Shown here: piece by piece, positions 47,645-60,636 of the stretch
Layout: every line of letters starts with the position of its first letter
How positions within the stretch are numbered: the stretch's first letter is position 1
DNA from: Siphonodentalium dalli
Taxonomy: Eukaryota > Mollusca > Scaphopoda > Gadilida > Siphonodentaliidae
Length of the DNA: 64,000 bases
Reading direction: 5' to 3'
Assembly: GCA_032622095.1 (NCBI GenBank)
Contig: CP136068.1
Location: 117,849,509 to 117,913,508, forward strand
Position numbers and translations under genes: made by a program
The notes under the pieces: model-generated
Seen by the model: the letters and a program-made list of their open reading frames with translations, nothing else
Told to the model about the DNA's origin: nothing
Database searches by the model: none

Positions 47645-48457
47645 ACGTAGATGATATCACAGATAGAGCTTGGAAGAAAATTAATATCATGCGAATGCAT
47701 AGATTTTCGCTGAAAAGAAAGACCCTTCAAAAAATAGATTTTCCTTATATTCGTCCAATCATAGAATATGCTGCACCCGTGTGGGACAATTGTACAGGTG
47801 AATTGAGCACACGACTTGAAAAAAATTCAATTTGAAGCAGCAAGGATTGTGTCAGTAGCCACGAGTAGCACCAACAATAGTGACCTTTCATCTGAACTTG
47901 GGTGAGAAACATTAGCAGAAAGGAGAACAAAATTTAAACTACATCAGTTTTACAAAATGTTTGTTAGATCATCACCATCCTATTTATAAAACACGATTAA
48001 CACCGATACCCCGGTTCCCAGAGATATAATTTTATGAGAAACAATTTAAGATCCCCGCACCTGCGCAAGCTGACTACTCCGCATATATGAACACATTCGT
48101 CCCAGCTGCTACTCGCCTATATGGATTGATTTACCACCCCAGAGCGCAAAGTCTTTAGAGATATTCAAGTCACGACTGGACATAGAAAAATGTAGAAATT
48201 CATTGAAAGTCCAACATTTTTATTATTTATTTAATCCCGAAACTCAAATATTGCATGCCCGTTTAAGACTCAAATGTAGTAATCTAAATCGTGACCTTCA
48301 TGAAAACCACTTATGCGATTGTGACAAATATGTATGCGGGGAAGTAGAAAGCGCAGAACACTTTCTATTATTCTGTCCAAGATATATTCAACTCAGGTCT
48401 GACTCATTCTCAAATATTGACCCGACTTTCTTCAATACCAAGATCTTACTTAAAGGT
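47645..48457 (+). pseudogene. LINE reverse transcriptase pseudogene, right part
   Basis: Continues the frame cut at 42274: DITDRAWKKINIMRMHRFSL, IRPIIEYAAPVWDNC, then frameshifts. TRLEKIQFEAARIVS needs one base removed, and several stops follow. From 48203 an intact C-terminal stretch holds RLRLKCSNLNRDLHENH and the Cys/His region CDCDKYVCGEVESAEHFLLF. At 48457 it runs into a palindromic element that supplies the apparent C-terminus and stop. Confidence 0.88.
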
Positions 48458-48982
48458 ACACTCTTAGAACAAATGTGTATAAATACTACACAATATGTGT
48501 TACATTTGATCTTAAACAAAATTGTGTAGAAATGCAACATGACATAAAGTGTCGGTGGAATTTTCTCAACGTTGAATATGAGTGAATATGTGAGTATATT
48601 ATATTTAATATATGAGATATTTTCTATTTGAGACATAAACCTCGTAAAAGCTGCCATAATAAAAAATTGGCAGCTGCTTTAAAACTTTGTGCTACACAAT
48701 TATGTGTTGTTCAGTTTTTACACAAAAATAGTGTATAACAAAGTTTAAAGCTGCTGCCAATTGTCTGTTATATGGTAGCCTTTACGAGTTCTGTGTCTCC
48801 AATAGAACACATTTCATCTAATAACTATGATACACTCACATATTCAATCATATTCAACGTTGATGATATTCCACCGACATATTTAATAATTATATGTCAT
48901 GTGTCATTTCTACACAATTTTGTTTAAGATCAAATGTAACACATTGTGTGTAGTATTTATACACATTTGTTCTAAGAGTGTA
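48457..48982. mobile_element. TA-flanked palindromic miniature element (526 bp)
   Basis: Ends are TACACTCTTAGAACAAATGT and its complement, and the two halves pair along nearly their whole length around about 48710. TA at both borders fits a Tc1/mariner-type target duplication. It has inserted into the C-terminal coding part of the LINE pseudogene. Confidence 0.85.
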
Positions 48983-49774
48983 TACCATTGCTATCAGCTG
49001 AAATAAATAATAAAATATTCAGAGCCACGGAATACTTTATTTAAAAAAGCTGTCGTTTCAAACAACACGCTAACAATTCAACGGCATAGCACCGATATCC
49101 CACGGAGTTCCCATATTAGTTTCAAAACAACTCATTTAAAAATAGTTCGTTTCGTCAGTTAGTTTAAAAAAATTCACAACAGTGGAACCGACTTTTCTTT
49201 CACATACACACTCTTTATCTCTATCGCTCTACATTTCTCTGTCTCGTATATTCCTCGTGAATATACCCCCTCTCCTTATAGCACCTTCCTAAGCTTACTT
49301 ATTCTTTCAACACATATTGAAAACTCGTTTGTATATCATAAATTTAATATACCATCATTTCTTAAACCTATTTGTTTCTCGAACTCGGCCACTTGCCATT
49401 CGCGCTTTCTTTATTTCTACAATCAATCTTTCTACTTGTCTGAGGAGATAGCTCAACAAAAACAGTTATCTGATTGCTGCTAGATCCTCTTCCCCTTTTC
49501 TATTCTACTCATGTTTTCATCATCAAAATGTTGTTCATAATAAATGTAATAACAATTGGGGTAAAATAAATATTGTTTAAATCAACATGCAAAAGACAAC
49601 CCAGAAAAAGACGATGTTTTCACTGATGATTTCCAAAACAAACTCTTCTGTGATGCGAAGCGGATGACTATATGAAGAAGTGAACTCTTTGTCTAAAGAC
49701 ATTGTATTTACCTATTGAACCGGATTAATGTTATGGGTCGGTAATGTATAGTTATATGATATAGAAGATCTCGA

Positions 49775-49922
49775 ACGAGTTATGTTGGGATATAAGATTT
49801 TATGAAACGAGTTGATAAATATGATTCACAACGAGTCGTAGACGAGTTGTGAATCAAATTTATCAAACTAGTTTCATAAAATCTTATATCCCAACATAAC
49901 GAGTTGAAGATCTTGTATATCA
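49775..49922. repeat. Hairpin repeat with CGAGTT motifs
   Basis: Arms of about 65 bp: TATGTTGGGATATAAGATTT on the left pairs exactly with AAATCTTATATCCCAACATA on the right side, with CGAGTTG words near the loop. Confidence 0.8.
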
Positions 49923-51889
49923 CATGGAAAAAAACTAGAGCTTTGTGCCTTTTAAACAAAACAAACTCCTTAAAAGAAGCTTTAAAATGCATACATTTAG
50001 ATCGTTGGCTGATACGCTTCACCAGTATACGACAGTATTGCGCGCTCAGGATTGCGACGAAAAATATAGTCCCCGAATTTGCCTCTTTGTTTTGTATCTA
50101 TTTTCGTTAATGCAACGAAGTTGGACACTATTTTAACTTTAATGAACAAAAATCAATCATTTTCCATTGTCTGGTTTTGGTGTCATGTGTGGCTTTTCAA
50201 AATAGTATTGCCTAATCAATGTAAAGTAATTTTGTAAATGGAAACAATTTAAAGACGAGAAAGGTCGAATCATTCTTTTATAGACTAGAGCTATAGTCCT
50301 AGACCTTGGCCGCCACTAGCTTTGTTATACAATACGTGCACACTTTCAATCCAATCAGAATGATTGGTTTAATTAATTTCAAAAACACACTTGATTGTTT
50401 CTAATTAACGAGCTAACCAGGCTACACCCTTCTGTTCTCGATCTCTTGCCCGTGTGTAATCATCTCGGTATGGGAGACATTTGTAACAGATGCTGAGCCC
50501 CATCCATGACGAAATCACTGGTACATTATTGCACCAGATTATAAGACGACGCACGAAATTACATGGATATATTCCAGTGTTGGCTAGGACAGAATAACTA
50601 ACAGAGTGGTGTGATCATCACGACATCGGTTCCCATATACGAAATATATTATTAATCCCGGTGCAGTTGTATAATACCCAGCGTGCAACATACTAGAATT
50701 GCACTGGTCACGATATTACTACATTTATACTTAGTGACGACTTTCTGACTACTATAGACAATATAACAAACGTCACTACTTTTCATAACTAAACCAGCAC
50801 TTTATAATATATAAGCCCAGACATTTTCTAGCCAAATCGAGTCCCTTTCTCCGCCTATAAGCCCCTATATATATATGATACCGCTCTATATAGAATCGCT
50901 AGAGGAACACACCGAAGATCAATGACAGATGCCGTTGTGAGCCATGACGCTGATCATTATTACATGAAGTTGTGACAATTAACAATCTAGAAACTACTCG
51001 CCGGTCGTCGTCCTTCGATGCATGGTTATCCACAACGTGAAGTCCATATCTACCACATTATATACATGCTATGTTATTAACTGGGCGATGGACGAATATT
51101 ATATTTCTTCTTTTCGAAAAAAAATATATATAAATTCTATATCTATTAAACTAATTAAAAAAAAAGTCTATATATGCTTGATTTATATCCGTCTGATTTG
51201 GGGGCAGCAGGAAGATAGCCTTTTCTGCATGGTTATGCCGTCCCCAATAGCCAGAAAAGGCTATTATCCAAAAATGATTATATTGAGTTATGAATAAATA
51301 ATCATAGTCATATATATACATAGTCATAAGTAAGTGAACGGCTAAATTTGAAAATGATATTGTCCAGATTGGTGTGGGGTATAAAACTTACCTTATCTTG
51401 GTTATATATAGGTATACACATGTAGCTCGCGAATATGTTATACAGAATACTATAGCGGTACAGGGTGGTCAACGAGTTATTACAACCATCGACATGAACA
51501 CAAAACTACTAACGTGCACATGTTCCCGTGTGCATGGTGAAACGCGACTAATGTTCTTAATGAGATGTCATTTGGCTAATGGGAATTACGAAGTCTCCAA
51601 TATAAATGGAGAGTGAAAAGTTAAGTGAAGGTGATATCAAACCGGATGTCACGCGCGATGACGGAACTTAGTTTTCGAATCGACGCCGGACGTTAATGCG
51701 TCTCTCTTTTATGCGTTTTCTGCATGCCTGTCTCTATATTACCATGCAGTTACTTGACTTGGTGTCAACGATATTGGAACCAGCCATGGATGTCTCTCCG
51801 AGCTCATCAATGAATAAAATCCACATGTATAACCTCAAGCTTAGTATAGAAAGTACATGTATATACATGTACACACAGAGAAAATTTGG

Positions 51890-52095
51890 TTCCCCGGGGA
51901 ACCAAAAGTGATTCCATAGTTTGCCCCAGTATTATAGGTGAACCAAACGAAGAACCAAACATACATGTTTTGGTTCTTCGCGAAGAACCGGAACCAAATG
52001 AAGAACCAAACACACATATTTTGGTTCTTCGAGAAGAACCAAATTGAAGAACCAAACATGCTTTGATAGAACCAGAACATTGAACCAAATAGTTC
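51890..52095. repeat. GGTTCTTCG/GAACCAAA palindromic repeats
   Basis: Repeated GAAGAACCAAAC and TTTTGGTTCTTCG words, several as direct palindromes (TTCTTCGCGAAGAA). A minus-strand frame reads repeated FGSSRRTK units and is a by-product. Confidence 0.75.
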
Positions 52096-53687
52096 CTTTG
52101 GGTTCCACATTTGGTTCATTAAATGCCTAATATATGGCAAACAAATATGAGTGCTTCTGGATACAATGCCCCGTGACACTATGTGTACGTTATAAATACA
52201 TTTTGTGTGTCTTTTGTTTCTGAACGTTCTATTACTTCGTAAATACATTATACCGTTTAAAATTAATATCACACGATGTTGGTTCACAGAATAGACCCCC
52301 GAAAATGTTCTGATGTCTGAAGGCCAGTGAAGGGAATATCGAATTATATTAATACAGTTATTATTCCATGCTTTTTCCTTGTTTGTGATATGAGCAACAG
52401 AGTTACCCCCGCCAGCAATCAAATTATCAGAGTATGTGCGTCCCGCTTGATTTAGTATTCCACATAGCACCTTTACCCCAAACGCGTGGACATATAGTGT
52501 TAAATTTTAGACTATATGACATTTAAGCAAGGCCTGTTCCAACACAATCCTTGCATTCGGTGGGTTCTTTGAAGAACCATGCAAACTTAGAATTTGGTTC
52601 CAGATAGAACAAAAGCAGATGAACAAAATATGTTTTCTTATAATATATATAGGCCTACTATACGTATATAATTGCGTCGTCCTTGTCAGCGATAGATAAA
52701 AACTGTGTTATCGTCGATTTCCACACAACTTATATATAGTCATCTCCATTGTACATGGCATCTACGGCTTGGTTAAAAGAGGCGAAAGTAGCACCGTCTG
52801 AGTCAGGTATAGGATTGAGGGAGAAGTACCAAGATTGATAAAAACCTTTTATCGTCGATATTTCCCCCAAACTTATTTATATACATGTATCTCTGTCATA
52901 AAATAAATCTAATTGTGCAATGTGTAGTTTATTTTTCCGAAGTGACGCAATTCGGGTCAGGAGTGCATGGGACCAGGAGAGGAGAACAACAATTGATAAC
53001 CATGTTTTCGCCGATTTCTCTACAAATACGATGTATCAATTTAAATGGCGTGGTTTACAGTTAATATAAACTGGTGCTTACCAAGTCAGGAATGGAGATC
53101 GGGTAAGGGGTTCCAATATTACTGAACAATTTCTACAGAATTAGCTATAGTCATCTTCATGATCCAACGTATTTATATAATGGTATATCGTAAATAATCC
53201 TGAGGAACTTCGGGGGGGGGGGCTACATACGTTATGGATATACGACCTAATAATTGGCAATGATAAAGAAGGAACAGCTATTCAGCCAAATTAGAATGTA
53301 TATCTGCTAACCGATAGAACCATTGTATATTAAATCTTCTGGATCCTTTTTAAACTCGCGTGAGGTTTCCCTTCAGAGTCAAAGTGTTTTAAGCTGGCTG
53401 ATATTTCCCAAATCTCCTGCTATTTACACAGAAAAACAGCAAAAGCAAATATAGAGTGTGTTAATAATTATCAGATCCAGTTATATTTAAGAGAGCTTAA
53501 AATATCTATTCTATATACCCATCACAATATCCAGACAAGTAAAGGAATTACTAACAATTTTGGCTGACCTTGGACTTCAAATGGTAAAATTATATAAGGA
53601 ATCGGACTATATATACATGAATAAATATGTATCAGAAGTATATTGGACTAATTACGTATCATTCTGTTTATTTGGTTGTTGTTTTGT

Positions 53688-54092
53688 TTAACCCTTTACC
53701 CAACAAACCGGCCAAAAACGCCCAAATAAAGATTCAACAGCCTAAAATATCTTCGGTCTGTCTCAATAACACCATACAAATATGGATATCATTGGAACCG
53801 GTTCATTGACCACATTGTGATGGTTACAGTTATGCCCTGTGCCAATGCATTCTCTTATATATGCGAGTCGACCATAGGTCGCCTCGCATATATAAGAGAA
53901 TGCATTGGCCTAAACACTTTTAACACTTTTTAACATTTTTTCTTACAACAATTTTATCATTTTTTCTTACATTTTTATCATTTTTAATATGTTAAGCCAA
54001 TGCATTCTCTTATATATGCGAGGCGACCTATGGTCGACTCGCATATATAATAGAATGCATTGGCACAGGGCCGTTGTTGGGTAAAGGGTTAA
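53688..54092 (-). mobile_element. TTAA double-hairpin element family B, copy 3, inverted
   Basis: A 405-bp copy bounded by TTAA, inverted relative to 4610 and 25393, with both hairpins and an expanded AT spacer. One arm carries a single change (ATATAATAG). Confidence 0.85.
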
Positions 54093-54330
54093 ACTTCGTG
54101 ACTTTAGACAGTAAGTTTGAGTAGTGAGAAAAAACGTTTTTTTCAGAAGACAAATCGTCGGTGAGCTTCCAAAACCCCGCATCGACGTTTTCGACAATTT
54201 TACAGGAGAGACAAAAAAACTTAATAACGCTGAAAAAGTCATCCCACCATTGGATGACTTACATCCAACTTATGAATAACTTGTCTACCGATGTATTGAA
54301 CGTTTCTTTGATTATAATTGACAAGGGATT

Positions 54331-54663
54331 TGAAGGTACTCAATCCGATTCGATTACCCAAAACCTGTTATTTGTCAACATTTTGTTCAACGAAATTTGG
54401 CCGGATTGTCAAATATCTAAGACCCAAAGCCACTTGATTTTAAGTTAGCCATCATCGTCAGTATTTTGGTCCGAGACCGCATCGGCTCGTCGACCATTGC
54501 CCCAAAAATGTACCGTTGGTGAACAATAATGCATTAAAAAAATGGATATCTGATATATCTGAGCTTTGATGGGTGGGTTCCTCGACTCGAATCAAATATT
54601 TGTTACCCCCGAAGCCAAAGAAATAGTCATTTGGGAGCGTTAATTCGGATTATGCATCTTTAA
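54331..54663 (+). mobile_element. TTAA family A, diverged variant
   Basis: Starts AAGGTACTCAATCCGATTCG and ends GCGTTAATTCGGATTATGCA before CTTTAA. It keeps GGGTTCCTCGACTCGAATCA. The left TTAA is lost (TTTGAAGG). Confidence 0.7.
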
Positions 54664-55049
54664 ACAAAATCTATCTTTTAATTTCGATGCGATATTTGGA
54701 AAAAACTTCTAAATGGACAAAACCTCGATTCGGATAGGTGCGCAGGGACGTGGCTTTAGGGTCTCCGTTGAGGGTGTCCACCTTGATAATTCCAACTGCA
54801 GCCCCCTTAAATCAGACCAGAGACAAGGGTTTGCATAATTCCATTTGCACGCCCCCCCCTTGAATCAAACCAAAACACCCCTTGAATCAGAACAAAGGTT
54901 TTGCATAATTTCATTCCCTCCTTGCACATAAGTGTTCACAGGCATAATAGCATATTTATAAACCCATGGTTCTATCTACCCGGTGTGATAATATTCATAT
55001 ATTTTGAACCTGAAAATTGCACAAACCCTAACATCTAGTGGTCTAACTC

Positions 55050-55870
55050 CAGACAAATGCACACGACTACGGGCAATAGACCAGGACACACCGGACCGAC
55101 CATGGTTGTTCGGCCCGGTGTGAGAACATTTCGAAAACTGAACAAGAAAATCGCAAAATCCTATAGCATCTAGACTGACCTCAAGCTATCGTATCGTGGT
55201 GTTGGAAATTTCAAACCTCATACTCCCCCTTTGTTTGGACATTTTCCAACTGATGTCCATTTCAGTCAACAATTTGAACCAATTGTAGTAAAATATTGTT
55301 TACTTAAACTCATTAGTATTTTTATATTGGCCACGGGGAGGGACCGGGACACACCGGGCCGACTATGGTTCGGGCCGGTGTGCGAAATATTTTTAATCTG
55401 AACAAGAAAATCGCAAAATCCCAGCATCTAGACTAACCTCAAGCATTCATAGAGTTGGAAATTTCAAACCTGACATCCCGTCTTAGGTTGGAAAATTTCC
55501 AACTGATGACAATACCAGTGACAATTTTGACCAAATGTAGGACAATGTTGTTTTCTTAAATTAACTAGAAGTTTTTGACTGGCCAGGGTGGAGGGACCAG
55601 GACACAAGCGTTCCAAGTGTTGGAAATTTCAAACCTGACACCCCCTAAGGTTGGAAATTTTCTAACTGATGGCCATTTCAGTCCAAATTTTTTACCAAAA
55701 GAAGGAAAATATGCAAATATTGGTCCAAAAGCAATAAATTCCCCCCCAATAAATTGTTTGAAAATCAAACTACAAGAACATTTTCAACCTGTTGTTGGTG
55801 TGAAATTTCCAACTAATGTTGTGTCAGGTATGCAATTTCCAACTGTTGACAATTTTGACCAAAGTTGGGG
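55050..55870 (+). repeat. About 265-bp tandem repeat rich in TTGGAAATTT
   Basis: Three diverged units carry AACAAGAAAATCGCAAAATC, GTTGGAAATTTCAAACCT and TTTCCAACTGATG. The third is truncated. It is followed by poly-C tracts at 55880-55935. Related sequence is inverted at 400-560. Confidence 0.7.
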
Positions 55871-56435
55871 GTGCATGAGACCCCCCCCCCCCATCCCCCC
55901 AACCCCCACCCCCCCCCAACCCCCCCCCCCCCCGTCGCCACGTCTCTGGCTCAGGTGCGGGACACAAAAACCTGATTTCTCATTGGCTGAGCGATACGAG
56001 GTTTTGGAATCCCACCGACGAAATGTATCTTCGGAAGAAAGACTGATATTTAAAATAGGTATATAATATACTGTTACTTGATTCTCGCTTCAGGTTTTAA
56101 AATGTTGAAAACAGGTAAAGGCCGGAGTGATTCATTCCGCCTATAGCCTTTTGATTGCATGTGGTTTTAGGTATGGTATTCAGCAGAACATTCAGTGGTA
56201 TACTAAATACTATACCATATAACCTGTTTTGTTCAGGTTGTAAAAAAAATCTTATATTTTGTGACTTGCAACGAACATTATTAATATACTGTTTAATTAC
56301 ACATTGACCGATAGTAATTATTAATTATTAATTAAAATATATGAAATTTCGGTATAGACCTGCCATATCGAGTGTAAATATATCTATATATGCATGGCAC
56401 TCAGAGACGCTGAATAAAGGCTTCCGAGTGGAGGC

Positions 56436-59245
56436 CATATTTCAGCTAGTCTATATCTATATCTATATTTGCGAATGTATGTCTGTCTGTGTTCTATAGA
56501 AATTCACAGGGGACCATCTAGATGGCACTAAAGGCGTCTACTAGGGGTAACTTTTTACGAGAAAGATAATGGTGAGGGTTAGAATTTTATAAAGTTACGC
56601 CGTTGTTGTCAGGGACAGAAAAGGGGGAGGGGCAGAAATCAAATTTGTCGTCGATTGCCACGAAACTTATATATAATCATCCCCATGATATAAGGAATCT
56701 GATGGTGTGGTTTAAATATGTCAAGAGTGACGCCGTTCGAGTCAGGGATGCACGGAAGGGGAGAGGGGCATCAAAAATGTTGGTGATGTTTGGGTGAGAG
56801 ATGGGGGTTAGTGGGCACTAAATTTGATGAAAATTGGTTTACCAAACTTATCAATAATCATCTCCGTGATATCAGGAGTCTAATTGTGTGTTTAAGGATG
56901 TCACAAGCTGTCACAAGTGGGACCATTCGAGTCAGGATGCATAGAGGAACATAAAAAAGTTGAACAATGTCTTTAGTGCTGAGTTCCACCAGACTGATAC
57001 ATATTCTTCGTGTGGTTTAGATATGCCAAATTGGTGCCGTTTGGATGAGAGATTATGGGGGGGTGGCCCTAAATTTGATACGAATTTGTATACTCGCCAA
57101 TTTTATACAAAAACTTATACAAATTCATTGACACGGTATGATGAGTCTAATGGGGTGGCTTAAAGCTGTCAAAAGTGGCGTCATTCGAGTGAGGGGTGCA
57201 CTGAAATGGAGAGGGGCACCAACATTGATAAAAATAATGTTAGCGCCGATTTCCACCAAATTAATACACATTCTTCTTCATGATACAAGGAATCTAATTG
57301 TGTGATTTAAAGACGCCAAATTGGTGAAAAGGAGAGGGGCACCAGAATTGATGCACAATAATTTTAGCGCAAATTTCCGCCAAATTGATACACATTCTTA
57401 TCCATGATACGAGGAATCAAATCATGTGATTTAAAGACGCTATATTGTGGGAAGGGCACTCAATTTGATAAGAATGTGTTTATTCGCCGATTGCACCACA
57501 CTTATACAATATCATCCCCAAGGTATGAGGAGTCTAATGGTGTGGCTTAAATCTGTCAAAAGTGGCGTCATTCGAGTCGGGGTTGAACTGAAAGGCAGAG
57601 AGGCACACAAATTGATATGCAATAATTTTACCGCCAATTTCCACCAAAGTGATACGCATTCTTATCCATAATACGAGGAGTCTGATCGTGTGATTTAAAA
57701 ACGCCATGTTGGTGCTGTTTGGGTGAGAGATGGGGGTTAGTGGGCACTAAATTTGATCAAAATTGGTTTACCAAACTTATCAATAATCATCTCCGTGATA
57801 TCAGGAGTCTAATTGTGTGGTTTAAGGATGTCACAATCTGTCACAAGTGGGACCATTCGAGTCAGGATGCATAGGGGAACATAACAAAGATGAACAATGT
57901 GTTTAGGTCTGAGTTCCACCAGACTGATACATATTCTCCGTGATACGAGAAATCTAATCGTGTGGTTTAGATATGCCAAATTGGTGCCGCTTGGATCAGA
58001 GATATGGGGGTGGGCCCTAAATTTGATACGAATTTGTATACTCGCCAATTTTATACGAAAAGTTATACAAAATCATCGACACGGTATGATGAGTCTAATG
58101 GGGTGGCTTAAAGCTGTGAAAGGCGCATGGCTTCATTCGAGTGAGGGGTGCACTGAAAAGGAGAGGGGCACCAACATTGATGCACAATAATTTTAGCGCA
58201 AATTTCCACCAATTTGATATACATTCGTATCCATGATACGAGGAATCAAATCATGTGATTTAAAGACGCTATATTACTGCTGTTTTGTGAGAGATGTTGT
58301 GGGGTGGGCACTAAATTTTATATCAGGAGTCTATTGTGTGGTTTAAAGATGTCAAAAGTGGTGCCATTCGAGACAGGGGTCCACAGGGGGTGAGAGAGAC
58401 ACAAAAAGGGATTAACAACATGTTTAACGCTGATTTCCACCAGACTGATACATATTCTTCTCCGTGATATATACGAGGAATCTCACCGTGTGGTTTAAAT
58501 ACGCCAAATTGGTGCCGTTTGGGTGAGAGATATGGGGGCCTTAAATTTTATACGAATTTGTATACTCGCCAATTTTCAACAATTTTATATATAATCATTT
58601 CCATAATCAGTCTAAGTTTGTGGTTTAATGATGTTAAATGTGGCGCCGCTTGAGTCCGGAATAAGGACGGGCGGGTCACCAAAACTGATAGAAATATGTT
58701 TAATGGCAATTAACATCAAATTCATACATGTTCTTCTCAAATGACACGAGGAATCAAATTGTGCGTGTTAAAAACGTCACATTTGGTGCCTAGATATATT
58801 TGCAAATATATGTCTGTCTGTATGTGTTCTATATGTAATTTCACGGGGTACAATCGAGATGGCACCAAGGCGTTCCAACAGTGGTAACTTTTTACGAAGA
58901 AGATAATGGTGCATGTTAAAATATTAGAATAGCTCATGTTAATATTATAACACAATTGAGTCTGCCCCATTCAATATATTATAGTTTCCACAAAAAAGTT
59001 ACAAGAGATATGGAAATGTATAGAAGGCCTGTTCAACAATAGTGGTCACAGTGTGCTGTCAAATATAATTTCTTCTGAGATAAAAGAAAACGGAGTCAGT
59101 GGCACATGACTTTTCAGGATCCTCCAATACTGACATCTGACAAGGTTATATCTGCCCAATATACAGAGGATAGCTTTCATGTTTTAGAACAGACTCATCG
59201 CCAAACATAAACAACTCAAAATCTCGCTCTGTGTCGGGCACATGT
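56436..59245 (-). repeat. Second copy of the long tandem-array repeat, inverted
   Basis: Begins TATATTTGCGAATGTATGTC and TGTTCTATAGAAATTCACAG, the complement of the right border of the 10-kb array. It runs through diverged units (GATTTCCACCAAA, GTGTGGTTTAAA, GTGCACTGAAA) to about 58790, repeats the border word, and ends with the flank that matches 9418-9740. The flanks are in mirror order, so both copies have one common structure. Confidence 0.82.
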
Positions 59246-59283
59246 AGCTGATATAGAGAAACAAGGATATCCTCTATTCGACG

Positions 59284-59388
59284 AGAGCTTTCCGATGAAT
59301 GGCAACAAGCCATATTTCCGACTAAATCCTGAAAAGTTACCCATAATTCTGATGTGGTTAAGAAGTCGATTAATTAGGGCATTACTGT
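59284..59388 (+). repeat. One arm of the 7.7-kb palindromic miniature element
   Basis: Shares TTCCGATGAATGGCAACAAG and ATCCTGAAAAGTTACCCATA with 7833-7929. The opposite arm is missing. Confidence 0.8.
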
Positions 59389-59649
59389 ATGTATATGAAA
59401 GTCCGAAACGAGGTGTAACATATATAATCACTTCCTTTTCGGAAATAAATTAACAACCTAGAAAAGAATACTTGTACGAAAGACACAAACAATACTGCAA
59501 CTATATAAGTCTGACATAACAGATACATTCACTGTGTATTAATTTGAGTTTGATACCGTATCAATAAAGAGAAAAAAATATGACAACGAGCTATAGAGCT
59601 CATATCCAACAAATCGTTATCAAGTGGCGCAACTGAAAACCAGTGATTA

Positions 59650-60131
59650 TTAAAGGCCCACTTAACTTTCGATTCACCGATTATTGTTTTATAGTGCCTT
59701 GATATACGGTTCTAATAACAGGCTATGCCACACAATATGATTAAAATACTATAATATATCACCGTGTGTCAGAAGGCGCCCATATAGAGTTAGATCAAAT
59801 ATAGCTGAAATCATAAAATCATTTCCCCCGTTATGACTCCCAGAATGCAACATAATTCAAACTAGTTTATTTTTCAATGGAAGAGGAATAACTCTATATC
59901 TAAATATATAGAGTTATTCCCCTTCCTTTGAAAATAATATACTTTTGTGCAGAAACTTTAGCGCAGAACAGAAATCTTTATCTCAACAGAAACGACATGT
60001 TCACAGTTCATTACATCGAATAAGTTGAGAATACAATTTGGATCTTCCTCTTTCAATTGGTATATACTGGTATATATTTTATTTAATGTGATCTGGGGGT
60101 GGGGGGGGTCGAAAATTAAGTGGGTCTTTAA
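59650..60131. mobile_element. TTAA miniature element family E
   Basis: A 482-bp segment bounded by TTAA with inverted ends AAGGCCCACTTAACTTTCG and CGAAAATTAAGTGGGTCTT. Inside, at 59873-59938, is a short hairpin around ATATAGAGTTATTCC. It is non-coding. Confidence 0.8.
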
Positions 60132-60499
60132 CTAAACTAATCTAACCCAACAATCAAACCCAACAATTGAACCAAACTTCTGGAATTGATCCAACCATTA
60201 ACCCAACTTTGGATAACCCAACAATTTTGATTAAACTTTATTGTGGGTGTTTATTTGACCTAAATCGGGCAAGCCATATGGCCGAGAAATAACATGGGTG
60301 TCCTACTTGCACCCCTCTGGACGGCGGCCATTTTGGATCGGAGTGCGTGGGGTGTGTACGGAAAATATGTATTGGAGCGGGGGCACCATAAACGCAATTT
60401 GTTTACGTCACTGCATGAATTTATGAGGAGTGTATATTACCGGTATTGACGAATGTTTACCAGGCCAACAATAATTACATATACATGTATAACAAGAAA

Positions 60500-60636
60500 T
60501 AATAAATTTCAAAAATCGATATCTGATCACTCTGAGCTTTGATGGATGGGTTCCTCGACTCGAATCAAATATTTCTTACCACCAAAGTCAAAGAAATAGT
60601 AATTTTGGAGCGTTAATTCGGATTATGTATCTTTAA
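60500..60636 (+). repeat. Right-end fragment of TTAA family A variant
   Basis: AAATCGATATCTGATCACTC through GGAGCGTTAATTCGGATTAT, ending in TTAA. It is the same variant as 20.7 and 54.6 kb. Confidence 0.8.

Larger units (their letters stand above)
48983..53687. other. Intergenic DNA, mostly unassigned
   Basis: No recognised gene. Features noted separately are a hairpin at 49775-49920 and GGTTC palindromic repeats at 51890-52095. A poly-G run is at 53213. Short frames at 51022-51616 lack any domain. Confidence 0.35.
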
